From: Prevotella sp.
GTDB taxonomy: Bacteria; Bacteroidota; Bacteroidia; Bacteroidales; Bacteroidaceae
DNA: 42,940 nt
Assembly: GCA_017548385.1 (NCBI GenBank)
Contig: JAFZAE010000071.1
Span: 1-42,940 of the forward strand
Direction: 5' to 3'
Position numbers and translations under genes: made by a program. The notes under the pieces are model-generated. The model ran no database searches and was not told the DNA's origin. It saw only the letters and a program-made list of their open reading frames with translations. Below, piece by piece: positions 37,701 through 42,940 of the stretch. Every line of letters begins with the position of its first letter. Within the stretch, counting starts at the first letter, position 1.

Positions 37701-40700
37701 CTTCTCCCTAACCCACAATACAATTGGGGTGGCATGATGAGAAAACTCGATACCAATGATTTTGAGACTGCCAACATCGAGTATATAGAGTTCTGGATGC
37801 TCGACCCATTTATTTATACCTCACAGCAAGATAACTCAGGAGAATACGGAGGCGACTTTTATATCAACCTCGGAGAGGTAAGTGAGGACGTATTACGCGA
37901 TGGTAAGAAATTCTATGAGAGTGGTATGGCTGTTGATGGTTCAGGCTCATATACTACCACACAGTGGGGAAAGATTCCTACACAGTCAACCGTTACTTAT
38001 GCCTTTGCCACCACATCTGGCTCCAGAGAACGACAGGACGTGGGATTCAATGGACTCACCGATGAAGAAGAACGCACATTCTACCAGGATTTTCTCTCGC
38101 AGATACAGGGGAAAGTACCACAGGAGGTTTATGACAGTATCTATGCCGACCCCGCCAATGATAACTATCATTATTTCCGTGGTAGAGACTACGACCAGAT
38201 TGAGGCTCCTATCCTCAAGAGGTACAAGCACATCAACAATCCACAAGGCAACACTCCCGACTCCGACAACCGCAGTGAGAGTTATGATACATCCTATAAA
38301 ACAACACCCGACGTTGAGGATATCAACCAAGATTACACACTCAACGAATACGAGAAATATTACCAATACCATGTCTCTATCAGACCCGAAGACCTTGTCG
38401 TGGGGAGAAACTTCATCGTAGATAGCAGAGTAGGAAGCGGAACACTCAGAAATGGTGAACGTTACGATGTCACATGGTATCAGTTCCGAATACCACTTGA
38501 CCGATATGAGCAAAAAGTTGGTTCCATCAGCGACTTTACATCTATACGCTTCATGCGAATGTTCCTTACCAACTTCCAGAAACCTATTGTACTCAGGTTC
38601 GGTAGCCTCGATTTGGTAAGGGGTGAGTGGCGTGTATATACGCAGAATCTCACTAACAGCGCATCCAACTCTGGATATATGTCTGTAAGTGCAGTCAATA
38701 TTGAAGAAAACAACGACAAGACACCTGTTAACTATATCTTGCCACCGGGCATCTCGCGAGTACAAGACCCCACACAGCCGCAACTTGTGGAGAACAATGA
38801 GCAGGCTCTCGACATGATGGTTACTGATCTCGGAACAGGCGAATCGAAGTGTGTGTATAAGAACACTACTCTCGACTTGCGTCAATACCGCCGTATACAG
38901 ATGTTCGTTCATGCTAATACCATGAATGAGAACACTACAAACCTTACTGACAACCAGCTTGCCGTATTTATACGCCTTGGAAGTGACTACAAGAGTAATT
39001 ACTATGAGTATGAGATACCATTGAAACTCACACCTGCAGGTCATTACGACAAATATTCCACTCCCGACAAGAAGATGGTATGGCCAGAGGAGAATATGCT
39101 TGACATACCCCTCGATTTGTTCACAAAACTCAAAAAGGAACGAAATAAGGCTAAGGCAGAGGGAAGTGCATCCTACAACCAGATATACACATCCTATGAT
39201 GAAGACAAACCATCCAACAAAATCAGTGTGATGGGTAATCCGTCACTTGGCGAGGTGAAAACCATGATTATCGGTGTGAGAAACCTCTCTGGTGAACTGA
39301 AGTCGGGTGAGGTGTGGGTAAACGAATTACGACTCAAAGAGTACAACAACGAGGGTGGATGGGCTGCACAGGGGCATCTTAATGTGCAACTTTCCGACTT
39401 CGGTTCTGTTAATATGTCGGGAAGATACCTCACCGAGGGATTTGGAAGTATCGAGGATGGAGTGGCTCAACGCTCAACCGATAATCTCCAAAACCTACAG
39501 GTAACGGCAAATTTCGAACTCGGCAAATTCTTCCCTGATAAGGCTCAGGTTTCAGCGCCACTTTATTACTCTTATTCCAAGGAGGTAACAAAGCCTAAGT
39601 TTAATCCACTCGATACCGATATGAGGCTAGACGACGCTCTTGATGCTATGGAGACACAGGAGGAGCGTGACTCCGTGGAGTCGCTTGTCGTCACAAAGGT
39701 CACCAACACCAACTTCTCGCTATCAAATGTGAGAGTTGGCATCAAAACCAAGGGACATCCCATGCCATACGACCCGGCAAACTTCTCGTTCTCCTACAGT
39801 CATTCACATAGTAATACTACGGGAAAGACTATCATCTATGAGAACGAGGACAAATGGAACGGATCCATGGCATACACATGGACGCCGGTATTCAAGACAT
39901 GGGAACCATTCAAGGGTATCAAGTCGAAGTCTAAATACTGGGACATCGCCAAAAAGTTCGGAATCAACTATCTGCCACAAAACATCACGTTCAATACCAA
40001 TATTACACGAAACTATTTTGAGTTGCAGGAACGCGACATGGAGAGTCTGGAAAACTCACAACTGCCTATCACCTTCAGCGAACAGTTCCTATGGAATAGG
40101 GATTTCTCCATTCGGTGGGATATCACCAAAAACCTTCATGCAAATTTCCAAAGTGGCACCCATGCAGAAATTGAAGAACCTTACACACCTATCAATAAAG
40201 ACCTCTACCCCGACCAGTATACGGCATGGAAGGATTCTGTGTGGCAGTCTATCAGAAACATGGGTGAACCCCTTGATTACAATCAGACTTTCTCTGCATC
40301 ATACCATTTGCCGCTGAACTTGATTCCCATCTTCGACTGGGTGACTTCCGACGTCTCCTACAACTCGACCTATCGGTGGCTCAGAGGTACTGATTTGGAG
40401 GATGGTACATCATTAGGCAACAGCATCACATCCAACCGAACCTTCAATCTGAATGGTTCTTTCAATATGCAGAAACTCTATGACCATATACCTTTCCTGA
40501 AGAAAACCAACGAGCGGTTCAACAAACCTCAACAGAAACCAGCGGCCAAGAAAAACAGTGCCCCTGCTAACGCTCAGAAGAACAAAAAGCAAGATGATGG
40601 TAATGAGAAGGATGGAAAGGGTGAAAAGGATGACAAGGAAGGCAAAGATGGGAAAAAGACACAACTCCCAAAGAACAAAAATACGTTCGAAAAGGAAATT

Positions 40701-42392
40701 ACAGTCAAAGCCGATACTTCTATTGTCGTCACACACTCTAAGAAAAGCCGGAGACTCATTGTCAGTGCAAAGGATAAGGATGGTAAGTCTGTGAAAGTGA
40801 AATACAAGGTGGTGGATGACAACAAGATCAAGGTGTTTAACAAACTTGACTCTGCAGTGACTTACAAGCTCACTGTTACTGCTAAGGAACCACTTGATGA
40901 TAAACTGTGGTATAAGTCGGCACAATATGCTGCACGCTTCCTCATGATGGTGCGCAATGTGAACTTTACCTATCGTAACCAGTATGCCATGTCGTTACCG
41001 GGCTTCATGCCCACCATCGGAAAAGCATTCGGACAGCGTGGGGGCGATGTTATGAGTCCAGGACTAGACTTCGCTTTTGGATTCATCGACGATGACTATA
41101 TCCAAAAAGCACGCGAAAATGATTGGTTGCTCCATAGCGACAGTGTGGCAACACCGGCTGCTACAAACCTTACACAAGACCTGCAACTGAAAATGACACT
41201 TGAGCCGGTGCGTGACTTGAAGATTGATCTCAATGCCAGTCGCACAGAGACAAAGGCACAGAACATACAGTATATGTTTGCAGGGTCACCAACCACACGC
41301 ACAGGTCAGTTCACCATGACAACCATCTCCATAGGCTCTGCCTTCGAAGGAATGGGAAACGCAAACAATGGCTACTATTCCAAGTCGTTTGAGAAATTCT
41401 GCAATTCCCTTGAAGGATTCCGCTCAAGGGTGGAACAACAGTATGTAGGTGCAACATATCCCAGAGGTACAGCCATTGCCGGCGAAACGTACAACCCAGA
41501 GAATGGTAGGGTAGGTCTATACAGTTCCGATGTAATGATACCGGCATTCCTCTCCACGTACACCAGCATGGGTGGAAAGTCACTCGAGTTATTCCCAAGT
41601 CTGAAAAGGCTGCTGCCCAACTGGACCGTCAGGTATAGTGGATTGAGTAAATTGGCGTTGTTCAGAGATCTTTTCAAGAGCGTCAACCTCAACCATTCCT
41701 ATAAGAGTATTTTCGCCGTTGGTTCATATGCTAGCTTCAGCACATGGCAGGAGTATATGGATGGTTTGGGATTCATCACTGATGCTACTACAGGAAATCC
41801 TGTGCCAAGCAGTATGTTTAATATCTCAACCGTGAGCATCAATGAGTCGTTCTCGCCGCTCATCGGTATTGATGTCACATTACAGAACAATCTCACATGC
41901 AAACTTGAGTATAAATCGACACGTGTCATCAACTTGAGTACCACAAGTGTGCAGCTTGCCGAGAATACCAGCCGCGACTGGGTTATTGGAATGGGATATA
42001 AAATCAATGATTTCAGCCTGTTTGGAGGCAGTAACCATAGAAAAGTGAAAGGTTCAAAGAAAAAAGGTGAGGAGGATGACAATAACCGTGGTAACAACAG
42101 ACCGGCAGCAAAGGGACAGAACAATTTCAACCACGACTTAAACCTTCGCTTCGACTTCTCATACCGTCAGCAGGCAAGCCTCACTCGTGATATCGCAACC
42201 ATGACAAGTTCGGCTAGTAGTGGTAATACTGCATTGAAATTCTCATTTAATGCCGACTATACTCTCTCTAAATTGATGACGATGAGCTTCTACTATGACC
42301 AACAGACCAACACGCCGTTGCTCTCGAGTAGCAGCTATCCCACTACGACACGTGACTTTGGACTCAGCCTCAAGTTCTCACTCACAAGATGA
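34797..42392 (+). CDS. sprA: SprA/Sov, outer-membrane translocon of the type IX secretion system
   Basis: SprA is the giant outer-membrane beta-barrel that exports T9SS cargo. From ATG 34797 the protein has 2531 residues, in the family range (about 2400-2500). It starts with a signal peptide (MKFKLWTIAIVSLLFVISMMASNA). The frame is open to ATG 34740, but those 19 residues lack homology-like features. Recognisable segments are FGPGGVRIKTQGTAELKFG, NMNLNYNTDATFDFDAQTMK, the DNASYLDDFENTKNAIDVS region, and a C-terminal strand ending FGLSLKFSLTR suited to barrel assembly. A Lys/Asp-rich insertion (about 40519-40690) and a second basic loop near 42050-42125 interrupt the barrel region. The gene is preceded by ruvA. 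No obvious T9SS cargo signal was noticed in the window. Confidence 0.96.
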   Translation: MKFKLWTIAIVSLLFVISMMASNALSVPQDDKPKRQNQINRGNARNAGDDDPPGGKKNNVKAQPVLEEDDEIPDSLINLRWPVQRTVPIGEEDLQQGSADLQRPENLKMDVVYNDTLDRYIFGNRIGGSYVNAPIMMTYEEYLKWIERKSLYQYFSTKNVEAAQAQGKEKFDFTDMHFDLGPAEKIFGPGGVRIKTQGTAELKFGATFKNIDNPSLPIRNRHTTTMDFDEKINLNVNGRVGDKVNMNLNYNTDATFDFDAQTMKLKYEGKEDEIIKLVEGGNVSFPSNSSLVNGASSLFGIRTDMQFGKLKLQTVVSQKKTSSSTVSSKGGVQLTPFEIDAADYEENRHFFLSKYFRTRYDGAMKTLPNLTTGITINRVEIWVTNKSGTTTNTRNIVAFPDLGESQTLMPPSNNANNLYSEMNTTYVGARDIEQTSTVLDNVLVGGTDYEKLESARLLSSSEYTVNSALGYVSLKTALQTDQVLAIAYEYTYGGTTYQVGEFASDLTDVSKCLYVKSLKNTSNNPAQSNWDLMMKNVYYLASSVEKDKFRLDIKFQSDTSGVYITYIPEPQVKDQTIIKDLGADRLDNNMKAHSNGYFDYVEGYTVSNGRVFLPAAEPFGQYLYDYLVSKGVAATTAEKYSYTELYDSTKTVAKQIAEKDKYILQGQFRGRSANVISLGAYNVPQGSVVVTAGGVTLNEGSDYTVDYSAGEVTILNQSIIDAGTAVNVSLESNTDYGQSRKTMFGVNWEYDFSKNFQMSGTLRHLSEQALTTKVAMGSEPLNNTQWGVNLNWKKESQWLTNMLDKIPFLHVTQPSNIQLTAEFAQLIAGQSHGTQDNASYLDDFENTKNAIDVSAPTSWIISGVPSTMEEYKDKTGLTSGYRRSLLAWYNIDPLFTRRSSSLTPSHIKSDLNQLSNHYVREVYVRELYPNRDQSSYSGATSTLPVLNLAFYPEERGPYNFNPELSNEGLLPNPQYNWGGMMRKLDTNDFETANIEYIEFWMLDPFIYTSQQDNSGEYGGDFYINLGEVSEDVLRDGKKFYESGMAVDGSGSYTTTQWGKIPTQSTVTYAFATTSGSRERQDVGFNGLTDEEERTFYQDFLSQIQGKVPQEVYDSIYADPANDNYHYFRGRDYDQIEAPILKRYKHINNPQGNTPDSDNRSESYDTSYKTTPDVEDINQDYTLNEYEKYYQYHVSIRPEDLVVGRNFIVDSRVGSGTLRNGERYDVTWYQFRIPLDRYEQKVGSISDFTSIRFMRMFLTNFQKPIVLRFGSLDLVRGEWRVYTQNLTNSASNSGYMSVSAVNIEENNDKTPVNYILPPGISRVQDPTQPQLVENNEQALDMMVTDLGTGESKCVYKNTTLDLRQYRRIQMFVHANTMNENTTNLTDNQLAVFIRLGSDYKSNYYEYEIPLKLTPAGHYDKYSTPDKKMVWPEENMLDIPLDLFTKLKKERNKAKAEGSASYNQIYTSYDEDKPSNKISVMGNPSLGEVKTMIIGVRNLSGELKSGEVWVNELRLKEYNNEGGWAAQGHLNVQLSDFGSVNMSGRYLTEGFGSIEDGVAQRSTDNLQNLQVTANFELGKFFPDKAQVSAPLYYSYSKEVTKPKFNPLDTDMRLDDALDAMETQEERDSVESLVVTKVTNTNFSLSNVRVGIKTKGHPMPYDPANFSFSYSHSHSNTTGKTIIYENEDKWNGSMAYTWTPVFKTWEPFKGIKSKSKYWDIAKKFGINYLPQNITFNTNITRNYFELQERDMESLENSQLPITFSEQFLWNRDFSIRWDITKNLHANFQSGTHAEIEEPYTPINKDLYPDQYTAWKDSVWQSIRNMGEPLDYNQTFSASYHLPLNLIPIFDWVTSDVSYNSTYRWLRGTDLEDGTSLGNSITSNRTFNLNGSFNMQKLYDHIPFLKKTNERFNKPQQKPAAKKNSAPANAQKNKKQDDGNEKDGKGEKDDKEGKDGKKTQLPKNKNTFEKEITVKADTSIVVTHSKKSRRLIVSAKDKDGKSVKVKYKVVDDNKIKVFNKLDSAVTYKLTVTAKEPLDDKLWYKSAQYAARFLMMVRNVNFTYRNQYAMSLPGFMPTIGKAFGQRGGDVMSPGLDFAFGFIDDDYIQKARENDWLLHSDSVATPAATNLTQDLQLKMTLEPVRDLKIDLNASRTETKAQNIQYMFAGSPTTRTGQFTMTTISIGSAFEGMGNANNGYYSKSFEKFCNSLEGFRSRVEQQYVGATYPRGTAIAGETYNPENGRVGLYSSDVMIPAFLSTYTSMGGKSLELFPSLKRLLPNWTVRYSGLSKLALFRDLFKSVNLNHSYKSIFAVGSYASFSTWQEYMDGLGFITDATTGNPVPSSMFNISTVSINESFSPLIGIDVTLQNNLTCKLEYKSTRVINLSTTSVQLAENTSRDWVIGMGYKINDFSLFGGSNHRKVKGSKKKGEEDDNNRGNNRPAAKGQNNFNHDLNLRFDFSYRQQASLTRDIATMTSSASSGNTALKFSFNADYTLSKLMTMSFYYDQQTNTPLLSSSSYPTTTRDFGLSLKFSLTR

Positions 42393-42468
42393 AATTAAAT
42401 TAGAGGTTTGAGAATATGTTTTCTAGATACCTGGTTTTCTAAACTAAAGCCTATATAGCGTCTAAAAC

Positions 42469-42940
42469 TTATTCCACCCCTAGTTCCTTCAGGGCTTCTT
42501 GCGCTGCCTCGTTACCCTGATTGGCTGCAAGTGTGTACCATTCCACGGCTTTGTCGATGTCTTTCTCTACTCCTTCACCGTCCTCGTAACAAGCACCAAG
42601 GCTCACTTGTGCTTCGACATAGCCTTGCTCTGCTGACTTTTGATACCATTCTGCAGCTTGTTTTAGGTCTTTTTTCACACCCTTGCCAGTGTAATAGCAA
42701 TACCCAAGGTTGTATTGTGCATGCGCATAACCTTGGTCAGCAGCCTTGCGAATCCATTCCACAGCCTGGATGTAATTCCGTGGGACGCCTTCGCCCTCGT
42801 AATAACACATTCCTAGATTCAGTTGTGCCAAGTGGAGTCCTTGGTTTGCTGCTCTGCGATACCATTCCACTGCCTTGCGGGTGTCCAACGGAACACCATC
42901 ACCGTAATTGTAGCAAAGACCTAAACAATATTGCGCCATG
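42469..42940 (-). CDS. Sel1-repeat protein, 5' end outside the window
   Basis: At least 156 residues of Sel1/TPR-like repeats of about 36 residues, each of the form A-Q-x-x-L-G-x-C-Y-x-x-G-x-G-V with AVEWYRKAA-QG between. About four and a half repeats are visible, ending ALKELGVE at the stop 42469-42471. The frame is open to the right edge, so the ATG at 42939-42937 is probably internal and the signal peptide, if any, is missing. Sel1 proteins are solenoid scaffolds for protein interaction. It is convergent with sprA; the 76-base spacer shows no good terminator. Confidence 0.9.
   Translation of the reverse strand, partial: MAQYCLGLCYNYGDGVPLDTRKAVEWYRRAANQGLHLAQLNLGMCYYEGEGVPRNYIQAVEWIRKAADQGYAHAQYNLGYCYYTGKGVKKDLKQAAEWYQKSAEQGYVEAQVSLGACYEDGEGVEKDIDKAVEWYTLAANQGNEAAQEALKELGVE

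Noticed and set aside
37986..39044. 352-codon open frame on the minus strand inside sprA
   Set aside because: Antisense to a gene with clear family features; no recognisable domain, unusual residue mix, no promoter or start context.

Overview
The window looks like chromosomal DNA of a Bacteroidota bacterium, most likely Prevotella-like (Bacteroidales). Three things support this: a complete SprA/Sov type IX secretion translocon directly behind ruvA; promoters of the Bacteroidota type (TTTG, about 19 bases, TAnnTTTG); and the gene families present (meso-diaminopimelate dehydrogenase, FucP-type sugar transporter, MenA, CcsA/ResB). Species was not determined. No tRNA, rRNA, CRISPR array, insertion sequence or prophage gene was recognised.

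Layout. 1-3626 (minus): a galactose operon galM - sugar MFS transporter - galK (galK runs off the left edge). 3722-6853 (minus): grpE - dnaJ - folC, with folC overlapping dnaJ by four bases. 7077-8750 (minus): an ABC-F ATPase of YbiT type with its own promoter and terminator. 8890-10278 (minus): a small lipoprotein and a secreted protein of unknown function. 10366-11524 (plus): an RluA-family pseudouridine synthase and a 56-residue membrane protein. 11532-12455 (minus): menA. 12598-13233 (plus): an HD-domain protein. 13310-14209 (minus): ddh. 14520-16210 (plus): a ResB-like protein and CcsA, for cytochrome c maturation. 34079-42392 (plus): ruvA - sprA. 42469-42940 (minus): a Sel1-repeat protein cut by the right edge.

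The unusual part is 16290-33935 (minus): ten co-directional genes, about 17.4 kb, behind one textbook promoter and a leader of about 220 bases. The first two genes encode an SrfB-like protein with actin/Hsp70-type nucleotide motifs and an SrfC-like protein with a P-loop and a dynamin-like DFPG motif. Then come a membrane-anchored subtilase, a single-pass membrane protein, two paralogous beta-sandwich proteins sharing a TGWGF motif (one with a C-terminal membrane tail) with a DUF1294 protein between them, two paralogous membrane-anchored proteins (one carrying a VWA domain, the other several Ig-like repeats), and a final single-pass protein. I infer a trans-envelope machine: cytoplasmic ATPase and GTPase on one side, protease, VWA and beta-sandwich domains on the other. 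Its function is unknown. A 17-codon Thr-rich reading frame, containing the same STTITT string as the E. coli thr leader peptide, lies in the leader upstream of srfB.

Spacers throughout the window carry degenerate short-period arrays (period 8, GTTGACGA-like; period 7, TTCAATN-like), several of which run into the stop codon of the neighbouring gene.
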